From Undaria pinnatifida (taxonomy: Eukaryota > Sar > Phaeophyceae > Laminariales > Alariaceae): a stretch of DNA of 64,000 nt. The notes beneath the pieces were generated by a model, which saw nothing but the letters and a program-made list of their open reading frames with translations, was not told the DNA's origin and ran no database searches. Shown here in pieces: positions 46,301-58,300 of the stretch (its first letter is position 1; each line of letters begins with the position of its first letter). The DNA lies in the NCBI GenBank assembly GCA_012845835.1, contig JABAKD010000022.1, forward strand, positions 5,095,444-5,159,443, in the 5' to 3' direction. The translations under genes and the position numbers were made by a program.

Positions 46301-49300
46301 GCGTTGCGGAAGTAGCAACGTACAGCTACTGTAGACCAGCTGCGCTGTTGAGCTGCTGGTAAGCTACTGCTGTAGCGCCATGAGTACGTACTGTTGCAGG
46401 GTACTGTTGATACAGTAGACATGCTGCAGAGCTACTGCAGAGCCACCATTAATGTTAACAGTATATCGTAAAGCTACTTCTGCAGCTTAAGTGCCACCGT
46501 TGTATAAAAAGCTGTTCCAACAAGGAGCACACCTCTTATATCTCCCGACTCACCGCTTCGACGCAGCGGCCATCCCTCCCCCAAGCTTGACAGCTCCCAT
46601 CTCAGAACGATGACGCACTCCTGGAAACCCTCCGGGAACCCTCCTCCCCCCTCCCCCAGCCCCCACCGCCCCAGACCCTCCCGGCAGCAGAAGTCCCCGT
46701 CCCCCCGCCTCCCCTCCTCCCCGTCTACCACCTCCCATGCCCCCACCACCGCCACCTACGCCCACCGCAATCTTCATCGGAGTCGGCGGTTTCACCTCTC
46801 GCTCTCGCACACCGGATACCACCCCGGGCGCGTCTAGAACCATGCCCCCCTGGGGCGCCCTCGGCGGCGTTGGTGTCGCAAAGCGCGGTGCTGTGGCGTC
46901 GGCGTGGGTATTGGTGTTGGTGTCGGTGTCGGTGTTGGTGTTGGTGTTGGTGCCGGCGTTGGTGTTAACGTTTCCTCCTCGTGCGTGGGCGGCCTTGTTT
47001 GCTGCCCCGCCCCGTGTGGAGGGTCCGGATTTGATGGCCGGTGGCTGCTCGTTTGGTGTGGTTGGTGCACGCGCCACGTCAGGCAACAATCATCAACGGC
47101 AGCAGCAACGGCAGCAACAGCAGTGGTGGTGGCGGTCATGCACAACGGCAGCATGCAGTATCCGCATGAAGGAAAACGCGACCCGAAAATAAAGCCTCAC
47201 TCAGTTGGCCCGACGTTCGCGGCTGGTGTTGCACACTTTTTCATTGAAGAAAAAAAGAAAGCAGGACTCGCAGGGAACACGGCCGAGGGGTTCATTCCGC
47301 GCATGACACGGGGTACCATTCGCAACTCATCAGATTGTTGCAGGGCGCAATTTCTGGACGCATCTTCGTCAAAAAGCTGGAAGCGTGCTCGTGCTGTTGC
47401 TGTCACTGGGGTGGGCAACGTTACCGATTACTTCATTGTGGACCGTGAGCCACTCGCGGAGTTTCACTCGGCGAGGTTTTTGGTGTTAAAAATATTACTT
47501 ATTTAATGTTGCTTCTTTCTCATGCCCTCGGAGGGCAGCATTTGCTCTGCTCACAGCGCGCCCTTAGGATTTTTTTTACCAGCATTTCTTTGTTTACAGT
47601 CTAAAACCTAGATAGAAGGTCGGCGTCACTAAAACATACCTGGTAGTAATAACACCAAAATCACTTCTTAGATCGATCTTCATCGCACAGAAGTTTCGTT
47701 GTCAGGACATAACTTCACAAGTGATGTGCTTCCTATCCTCTTCCTGTTGCGTTTAATTTAGAACTCGTTTCGAGGGGGTTCGGTAAAACTTGCAGAAAAC
47801 AAATCTGATCTGCGATCTCTGTGATCGTTTCCAATTTTCAACTCTACTAATAGGGGTCCCTCTAATCGTCCTGTGGTCTCTAAGTGCCCTTGTTACAGTA
47901 CGTCGACAGATGCTGAACTCATCGTCGTGCGTCGTACGTGATAACACTGACTGCATGTTCCAGACTAATGTAATTTGCACCCCCCACCTCTCACTCGTCC
48001 AATGCCACCACTCCTATCATAGTTCTTACTATGACTGGAGTGCTCAGTTTTTTCCCTGCTAAACGCTCCAAGCCTGCCGACACGTCGGCGTCGAACGGTA
48101 GCTGTGGTACGTGGTCCCAGGTGGGACAGGTGGGTGTTGTCACGGCGATATCCTGCGTGGATATCGATTGTGCCTTGGGCTCTCCCAAGGCTCCCAAGGG
48201 CTTAATGAGGAAGAAGCCGTCCAGGGCGGGTGCGATTGGCTACACCTGTTCGACTAATACACCGGGCATCGCTTTTAGCAGCCAACTTTCGGGCAGTCAC
48301 TTCCGGACCGACCCGAAGTCCAACCTCATGTGACTCGTCTGCACTGCCGCTGTGAACTGGTCTGTCTCCATCGGCAGGCTTCTCCCCGAAAAAGACTCAG
48401 CTGAGAAAGCCCATGAGTACCTTGGACATGTAGTATACAAATTCAAAGGGTGGCAAAAGGTTGCTCAGAAGGCAGGCAGATGGTTTCGACGAGTAGAGGA
48501 GGGAGCCGAGTTGTTCATGCAGAAATGGCATGAGACGGACAGACGCAAAGTTGCAGAGCGAAGCGCAAAGGCCGCGGCAGCGCCATCCACCGTCCGCATC
48601 TCTAGCGGCCGGGGGGAGGGGGGGTTGGGGGGGGGGGGGGGGGGGGGGGAGGGGGGGGAAGGGGGAAGGGGGGAGGGGGGGGGGGGGGGGGGGGGTCCTG
48701 CCCAAGAGACTGAAGTCTGGGTCTGGCCATCATCGTCTTGAAATTTGTGGGCCTTCCAACGGCCGTCACAAGTTAGCGTAAGGCCGCCCTGACTTCTCTG
48801 CCTTGTTGCGTTCTCTCCCCAGTGCCATTGATGCACTTGATACCCTTTATGAGCCCAATGCCGTCTTTAGTCAGCTCCTAGGGTCTTTTGGTATGACGTT
48901 TTTCTCTTTTCCTTTCCTTGCTTCCTCTTCTTGTCTTTTCTTGATTTTCTTGTCTTTTCTTCCCTTTTCTTTCCTTTCCCTTCTCTTTTTACCTTATTTT
49001 CGTTTCCTTTTTCCAATTGACTTGCGTCTGACGTGCGTATGCGTAGTGATAGGTACTACGTGTAATATATACGTGGTAGTTTTTCTTGGGTGGCAAGCGG
49101 TATAGTCGGTTTCTCCAGGCGCGAGTAGTGAGACGTATGCACCAGTATGGACCTGGCACAACGTAGGCTGATTCCCGATTTCACTTTTTATATGTTTCTG
49201 GTGGAGGCAAGAATTGCATCAGCTGTGATATACCAGGTATGCGTGTACCACCTTTGTTTGGTTTGTTTGTATTTTTCCCCTGGGGTATTCCTCAGCTCCA

Positions 49301-52300
49301 GAGTGACTGGAGCCTGTCCTGTGACCACGAACTTGATTATGCGAGTTAATGTGAGAACAACAACAACAATATAAGCCAAAGGTACTCCCGGGCTTCCCCA
49401 GCAGAGTCTTTTCTGGGTAGAATCCTGCCGATGGAGACAGACCCGTTCACAGCGGCAGAGCAGATGAGGCACATGAGGTTGGACTTCGGGTCGGTCCGGA
49501 AGTGACTGCCCGAAAGTTGGCTGCTAAAAGCGATGCCCGGTGTATTAGTCGAACAGGTGTAGCCAATCGCACCCGCCCTGGACGGCTTCTTCCTCATAAA
49601 GCCCTTGGGAGCCTTGGGAGAGCCCAAGGCACAGTCGATATCCACGCAGGATATCGCCGTGACAACACCCACCTGTCCCACCTGGGACCACGTACCACGG
49701 CTACCGTTCGACGCCGACGTGTCGGCAGGCTTGGAGCGTTTAGCAGGGTAGAAAATCGAGCACTCCAGTCATAGAAAGAAGAACGAGAGGAGTGGTGGGA
49801 TTAGACGAGTGAGAGGTGGGGGGTGCAAATTACATCAGTCTGGAACATGCAGTCAGTGTTATCACGTACGACGCACGACGATGAGTTCAGCATCTGTCGA
49901 CGTACTGTAAAAACGGCAATTAGAGACCACAGGATGATTAGAGGGACCCCTTTTAGTAGCCTTTTAGTAGAGTTGAAAATTGGAAACGATCACAGAGATC
50001 GCAGATCAGATTTGTTTTCTGCAAGTTTTACCGAACCCCCTCGAAACGAGTTCTAAATTAAACGCAACAGGAAGAGGATAGGAAGCACATCACTTGTGAA
50101 GCTATGACAAACAAACAGGTTCATCATCCGAGTCAAATAATTGCCGACACATGCACATATTCCATTGCATGTACATCTCCTTATTTTATTTTCGAAGAAC
50201 TACACAACATTTTGATAGCTCACCCATCTTCCCATCTTTGTCTTGGCTCAAGCTTCAACCACAATACGACCGCCGACATTTTCTGTTCCAAGACTGCGCA
50301 GGGCAAAGGCCCCGGAACCCGACTACGGAGGCCACTGTGCTCCCTAGATGCACAGCCGCCGGAGCGAATCTGGCTGGGGTAAGGCCGCCTGCAATTTGGC
50401 AGGCGGCCGGGTTCTGCGGTTGCCGTATTACAACAAATCTTTTTTTTTTCGTGGTGCGTCGCTCTTGAAAATCATTTATATTTGTAGTTGTAATTTGTAT
50501 GCCCTGTGATACCAGGTTAATGTACTTATTTTCCCCGCCAATGTTTTTCATTCGAGTATTTTCTGCCATATCGCGCTTCGCGCCTCACACCTCGCGATTG
50601 CGATTTTCGTACGATTTGTCACTGCTGCTCTGCTGCTGCTCTGCTGTCATATTTTCTCACGGGTCTTTAGCAGCAGTAGCTTATGTTTTAAATAACATAT
50701 ATTCTTTTTCTTACACCTTTTCATTCGTTATTTTGGGCCTACTTCATGCGTCACGCTGCTGTATACAGTAAATAATTGAAGGCAAGAACCAAGGGGGAGA
50801 AGGGACGACACCTGTAACCACGGCTTGTCCAGAAGCTGGAAAGTAGATGTGTGTGAAAAAATAAATAAAAAAAATACAGTGCTGCACGACATTTTGTCTA
50901 TATCCTCGTATATACGTTTTTTTTATGCACCAATGTACTTTGCGACTCTCCAATGATTGTCTTCGTCTGTTTTAGTCTATGAGTGCCTCACGCCTCACCC
51001 TTCCGCTGTGCCGTACACGTGCTACTGTCTGACACATGTTCATTTGTTATTCTGTGTCTCTTCGTGCGTCACACTACTACAGCTGTGCTAAAGTACTACG
51101 CGTGGCACATCCCCCGTATCTTCCACTTTTGCTCTCCGTGTCCATCCTCTACATTCTTGAAGGTGACGGCCATCGTCGCTGTAATTGTTTTCGAGCTTTT
51201 CTGTTAGTACCGGTGCTCTTCAATCCATACGTAAACCACATCTCCCACGTCTTCCATTTAGCTCTCCGTGTCCTTCCTCAACGTTTTTGAAGCTCGCGCC
51301 ATTGTCGCCGCCAAAACCAGCAACGCTCCAGGACTACCGCAGAGGAAGGGGCCAAAACGCCTTCAGCCGTGGCTACGGAAGATCTTGACAACCTTTCAAC
51401 GTCAGAGTGGTGATTCGATTCTAGGCTTAATTTACTACAGTCCTTAACGGCCTTAGAACACCCCCTGAAACAGCTATTTTGTCATAGCATATAAATCAAT
51501 TCCATCAATTCTCTTCCGCGAGATATCTCGTACATGACCAACGAGAACGCGCAAAACTTGGGGACAGCCTAGAAACTAAGGGCCCCGTGAATCCTAACCT
51601 CTAATCACACGCGTTACAGCTTCTATAAAGGATCGCTTGCGGCGAGTTTCGCGCGCACAAGTTTTAGCGTCGAGACGGTCCGGCTTCGGCACCACTAGAT
51701 TATCATCCACACCTTCAACGCGACGGGCATATCGTGTAGCAACAGAAACAGCACAAATGGGTCGTGCTGCTCGCGCAGCTATTCTCGCGACCAGGCGTTC
51801 TCGTTCTCGCGGCACTCCACGTCGTTCATTAGACGATTCTCTTCTACTCGCGCGAAATCATTGCCAAAAACATGCGATCGCGCCAACAACCGTCGCCACA
51901 ACAAAATCACGGACGCCTTTCTGCCTTCGGTATTCAAGATTTAAATTGCCCAAATATGCACATACCAGACTCAAACGTGTTCCAAGCAGTTGATCTCTAC
52001 TATGTAGACAACTTTGTCTGTCCTCATTGCGACGCTGTCCTGTGGAAAGAAGAAAGACGTCGGCGCTACCATTTGCTGCCGGCAAGGGGACTACGGCATC
52101 AACTCACCGCACGACGTTGCTTCCGGCCTATGGGAAACACTTCATTCACATGAGTTCTACAAAAACCAATGTTTATAAAAACTTGCTGTTTTCATTAATA
52201 GCTTTAGCAGCAGATGGAACTAAAAAAGAACATGGACGATTCCGTCCGAGCCGTCCACGCTGCGCCAACCACGCTAACCATGCACGGGTGAGCGTATCGT

Positions 52301-55300
52301 CGTATTTGTTACTTAGAGGAACGGTACGATATGATGGCTGTCACAAGCTCATCCCGTCCGTACATTTCAAACTCCACATTCGCCGATCAGTCTCGTGCAA
52401 GTAACGTTGACGAAGGCACGTCTACTTCGCTTCGTCACTACATCAAAACAAAAAACCCGCGGGCTCGATAATACAGAGTTGTAGTGGACGAGGTTATTGC
52501 TTCACCCGACGTACACGCAGGCCCAGCGTTTGTAGCGTTTGCGGACATGAGTCGGGTTAATGAATGGATCAGTTGTTGGCCAGCCTTCACCTTCCAATGG
52601 AATTGCGGCTATTGCGTACTCTGAGGGGCAGCAATGCACTTCTTCGTAGCCGACTGCACCCCAAGAACAGCCCCAACTCATAACCGCGTTTCCTCCATAT
52701 ATGGAGCAGCGCATTGGAGCCACTGCAGTTTCCACTGTTATTCCTAAGGGGGGGAAAGTGGCTGGAGTAGTGGTCATCACACTGAAAGCCCTACATCGAA
52801 GACTCTGAACCGTGCAAACACGGACCATGTTCCATTCCTATTCTGTTGCTGACAACGGCTTATGAACGAGCTGGTTTTCCAAACGAAGAGCCGTGTAGCG
52901 CAAGAATGGTCCTGTTCAAAAGAATCCCGTTTCGAAGACAAAAACCTCCAACACATAGAAAATCAAACCATGGAGCAAATATTGGCTTCGTACAGATCAG
53001 TTGCTGACTCTCTGCCCGGTGATAGGCCAGGGACTCTACTTCCAGCCACATTTCATGGTTTCCCGTCAAATGCAAAAATGACACGGAGGGCGCACTCGCC
53101 GGTGTGAATCGCAGACGAAAACCTCATTTGATGATTACCGTGACATGCAATCCCAGATAACCAGAAACCATGGGAAACCTTGAACCTCATGAGTCGGCTA
53201 CTGATCGGCCGGACTTATGTTGCCGCGTTTTTAACGTTAAACTCGCTGAAATAATGACTGATGTAAACGGCGGTAAGGCGCTTGGAGAGTATGACTCATC
53301 ACATGTGCGTAATCGAATTTCAAAGACGGGGACTGCCGCACACCCACATTGTCGGGGAAACTCAAAGGTGACGGCCCGGATACTCCAAGACAAAAATACA
53401 CAATACGATTGCAGGGACATCCATGCCGAACCCCGCAACTGCCGAAGCTACAGTAAGACGGTAAGACGATCCACTGTTTATAAGATGGTGCCCCACACAA
53501 TACGACCCACTCCTCCTGCAGCCGCTGACCACTATTAACAGTGCCTCGAGAAGCATACGACGTATTGACCTCGGATCGTTCTAGCTTAAAAAACTAAAAA
53601 TCGGCTTGAAGGAGAGTTTCGGGCTTCGCCTCAAGACCAAACTACGTCGGTTGGGGACGTGGACCGAGGTCGTCTGCTGCTGGTGTTTGTTTCGGGGGTG
53701 TTTCGTCTGCTAATGCAGTTATCGGGGTATATCGGGGTGTTTTCGACAATACGCTTTGAGATTCAATCGTACGGTCGCTTTTTTTACTGTTTGGTTCATG
53801 ATTGGCCGAAGTTCTGCTTCGGATTATACTGGCCCGATTTCTCGCCTTTATGGCCGATGCGTTTTTCTTTCTAGCTTGGGAGGATTCCTCCGTCGTAGCT
53901 CGGATAAGGATCTCGCTTCAGAGAAAAAAAAAAGGTATATCGTATCCTCGTGACAACGGTCGATTCTTTGTATTGTAATTTATATTGCGTTTAGATGGTC
54001 TCTCTTTTTCATGGTTTTGGTGACAGCGAGACTCGGCCATGTCGAGTGTCATGGTATTGTCATACAGCGACATCGCGAGTTCAATCCCGGCATCCTGTGT
54101 CTCGCACCAGAGTCTTACTGAAACGACCCGCCCGCCCATGGCACCGCCCTTACACGGTTTCCTCGTGTTGTGCGACTGCTGCGTAGGGTATTATACTTAC
54201 TCTGCGTAATGATGCAGAGCGGTTGGGAGTACGTGCTGCACGTAGTGGATTCTTCTATTTGTCGATTTCATTCATAGCTTTGGCGTGAGTACGTGCTGCA
54301 CGTCGGGGAGTATTACAGTTGTCGTTTTGTCTATTGTATTCATGGTTTTGGCGTGAGTATGTGCTGCAAGTCGTGGATTATTGCATTTGTTGTGTGTCTA
54401 TGTTATTCATAGCTTTGGCTTTTTCCTCGTCATTGTCGGAGAGGGTACATACATACATACATGGATTCTCACTTGTCTTTCGCGCAATTGTGCGGGAAAA
54501 AAGTCATTTGGGTACACAATCCTTTCCCTGCAATCGCTCATGAACTGTTGGGATGGGCTCAATTCTCTGCCGTGCTTTGTTGGGCACAATGTAAGTTGTA
54601 TAATACGTGCACGTATACACACGAGTGCAACGGAACACGAACAACGGTATATTTTGCTTCGATCTACGTACAAGTACCTCATCTAACAATATGTATGAAA
54701 AGTCTTTTCTTTGGGCGATAGGGGTCTGCGTCTTCGCTTCATGTACGTAGTATTGTAGAGTATTATCTTTGCCGTTTTCTCTGCGTAATGGATTCGCCTT
54801 TTCTACCTTCACTGCTGGAGTGTTTGGATGGATTACCAGGTATCAAATTACATGTCGTGTGGCGGACAAGATAAGCCGCTGGGGTTACCTACGTTCCCCA
54901 CGAGTTGTACATTTGACATTTTGCTTTGGACGGCAGTAGCATGAGTTTTTCTTCACGTTGTGTACTATTCGCTTTATTTGGCTATTTCGTTCATGGCTTT
55001 GGCATTATTTGCTTCGTCGCTGGAGAGCGTAGATAAATTCACAGTTAACTGACGTACGTTGTGTGGGACTTTCTAACTTTCTTCGCGCACGAGTAAGAGT
55101 ATTGTGTTTTTCGTTTTCATCCATGGTTTGGATTTTTTCGCTCCATTGTTTGATGGACTATCAATTTCCTGTCGTGGGTTGTTACGGAAACGTTTCTTAT
55201 ATACCGTGTGCCTTCTGGGGGTACGTCACGATTCATACTGTCTTCACCTTCGAGTTTCTTTTGTGCCGCCGAGTGCAGGGCTGACAGTATATTCTGGACA

Positions 55301-58300
55301 CATTTCCAGCATGTCATGGGCCGGCGCCGGTGGGCCGGCCCGGCCCGACCCATCATTTTTCCATGTCGTGGGTCGCGGCCCGGCCCAGCCCATGGCCAGT
55401 CCATCCATTTTTCAGAGGATGGGCCGCGGCCCGGCCCAGCCCATCAATTTTTCAGACGATAGGCTGCGGCCCGGCCCATCGATTTTTAAGTTTTCCTGGC
55501 CCGGCCCGGACCATGACGTTCACAGCAAGGCCCATGAGATACGGGCCTATATGGGCCGGCCCGTGGATTTAACGGGCCGGCCCATGTGTCACCCCGTACT
55601 AACATTAATTATAAGACAGCTTCGGAAAAAAAATCTTTGCGGAGCGAAACTATTTCCAAGGAAAAATTCGCGTTTCGGAAAAATTCGCGTTTCGTTCGGG
55701 TTTAGCTCCCAAAATCTAGGGCTGGGCACTGGCTGACTCAGTCAGTATCGATTATACTGTGGTCAAAATGAATAAGTACACTGGGCCGCAGCAGTATACT
55801 GGCCGAGCGAAGCGAGTAACGCCGAGCGTAGCTCGGCCAATAGCCCCTCCCCGGCTCGTGAGGAGGCCCCGCTGGAGGCGCCTCCGGAGGCCCCAAAAAT
55901 ACGCATTTTCGCTTCATTTCCCATCACAATCGGGGGTCAAAACTGTGTTGGCCGGGGGTGGTTGCGGTCATCTACATAGAAAAAAACAGAAAAAGCCAAG
56001 AAAAATGCATGCAACTTGTGGCGATGATGAGACGTTCTTTATATTGTTGTTGGTGTTCGCGCAAGTGCATATTTATAAACCGTTCTGACGTATCATATTT
56101 AATATTGGACATTTACTGTTACTCCATCACTCCCATACCTTTGGGGCACACTCACCGGCGAACAAAACACAGGAAAGCAGCACAGACAAACAAGAATACG
56201 AAAACGAAGCGAAAAACAGTACCTGGTATTATAAAAAAAAAACGAAGGAACGCTACTCAACATGTACTTCGTAGTGACCGGAATCAGGCACCAGGTACTC
56301 GACACAGAGAGAAACATCCAAAGTGGAAGGAAGGAACGCGTGAAAAATCTCAACAGCCGCGGGGTGGCGGAGATCTTTTGACGTACAAACAGGAAACAGG
56401 CGAGAGGAAGGAACGCGTGAAAAGGAGCAACAGCCGGGGGGGGTGGCGGAGATCTTTCAGCAAACACAAAAAATCCTACCCCCAAAAAGTTACGAGCGAA
56501 CAACAAAGAAAGAAGGAAAGAAAACAGAGTTGACAAAAAGACAACATGGCAATAAAGACGAGCACCTAAAGGATACACCGCAACTCTGTATCATATACCA
56601 GATGTCTGCAACAACAAAAATCAACGCAAATCTATACAAAAAGGAGAACAACACCCAGAGAGGGAGGAAGAGAGGAGAGGAAGGGGGGGGGGGTAGGAGA
56701 AGTACTGTAACTCATTCGCCAGCATTGGGTGGGTTTATAATATGGCGTGTTTATTGGACGTACGTCAGACAAAACTACTGGCGAATATACTGGCCGGTTC
56801 AATCAGCAGATTAATACTGCCAGCAGCCAGTACAAACTGAGCCAGTGCCCAGCCCTACAAAATGCAGAGCCAGAGGAATTTTTGGGGATCTCATTCGGGA
56901 ATTCAATTTCCGGTCGAAAACCAGAATGAACACGGCCGACGATGTTATACATCATTGTTTTACTGTGGAGAGCGGTCTGATGTGAATCACACATACTACC
57001 CAAACACACACAGCGCTCCGACCAACAAACAAAGCACGCCCCATGCCAATAGCTAGCCACAGCAACAGCTTCAGCAACGAGACACGCATGCAGCAGCGGA
57101 CGGCCGCAAGGGTGTGGATCCTCTCCTTGAAGGTTCGAATCGGTACTGGCATGCCACATCGACAAAGGCGAGGAGAGCTGGAAGAGAGGGTGGTGCTGGG
57201 TGCTGGGGAGAGCGGCTCGCCGAGATGGCCATCTATGGCGACCAAGACGCACAAGGGTTATCGAGGCTGCGGGAATCGTACGTACTCGCCGCGCACTGCG
57301 CTGCGTGCTGCTTCTGCTGTGTGATTCGTTGCTCTGACAACCTCGGCACATGCCTGTAGCAGGCAGGGTCGTATGTTTCGCGGCCTAGCGTACGTGTAGT
57401 TCAAAACATGCAAAACCCGGTACCTGGGACGCGAATTAACACACACCTGTTCAGCAGCTATGTGGTTGTGGGAGTTGATTGACACAAAGCCACTGCCTTC
57501 TTGTAAGTTCGATCCGACCTCAGATACGTAGGCCCTGGCCACGCGCTGTTGCTACTGCTCGGTGCCTCGTCGCACAGTCTGTTTAGCTGTGAAGCTAGCT
57601 GCCTGCTGCTGCTTGCTGCTGTTCGTTCGCTCCGTCAAACGCAAAATACAGAAACACAAAAATGAATCATTTCGTTTTTCAGTACACCATATCATGGGCC
57701 GCGGCCCTGGCTTGCCCGCGAAAACGCATGGGCCGTCTCATGGACCGGGTGGGCGTCGTCATCGTCGTAGCATCGGTACACCACGTATCATGGGCCGGCC
57801 CGTGAAAACACGTTGGCCACCTCATGGGCTGGGTAGAGCGGCCCATGTAAAGCCCACATCTCATGGGCCACGCCCCGGCCTGGCCCATCAATATTTCAGA
57901 TGGGCCGCGGCCCGGCCCGGCCCATCATATTTTGAAAATACTCGGTCCCTCCCGGCCGGGTCCATTACATTTTGAAAACTCTCGGCCCGGCCCATCACAT
58001 TTTCAAAATTTCTCGGTCCGGCCCGGCGCGCACTTTCGGCCCATGACATGCCCTGCTTATTTCAAGGATGAAAATCATTACTTGTTGATATGATATATTA
58101 AAAAAAATGATATATACGTCAGGCGTTCATCGGACAAGTTTTAACGGGCCTTCTTTTGATAATTCATTGCGCCCAAAATATTGAACACATTTAACGAGAC
58201 TTGTTCCAATGATGCATTGCGCCAGGCACTAATCGGACATATTAATCGGACACAAATGAACCGTAACCGGTCTTCTTTCCATCACTATTCGACCCGTCCG

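Larger units (their letters stand above)
47708..50106. mobile_element. 2.4 kb DNA element with 0.7 kb inverted arms
   Basis: Arms of about 710 bp (47708-48420 and 49378-50106) are near-identical inverted copies ending CATARCTTCACAAGTGATG. Between them lie long G runs (48610-48695), a small exon-like piece and a family D repeat. Both arms carry the same ORF, intact in the left arm for 100 codons from 48031, and frameshifted near its start in the right arm. No target duplication was found. It sits in RPAP1 intron 2. Confidence 0.85.

Noticed and set aside
55958-56533. 191-codon Lys/Arg-rich ORF inside the hAT-like element
   Set aside because: No transposase motifs; composition follows A-rich sequence.
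57043-57359. Plus-strand exon with RLAEMAIYGDQDAQGLSRL
   Set aside because: Open in several frames on both strands, no consistent splice sites or family match.
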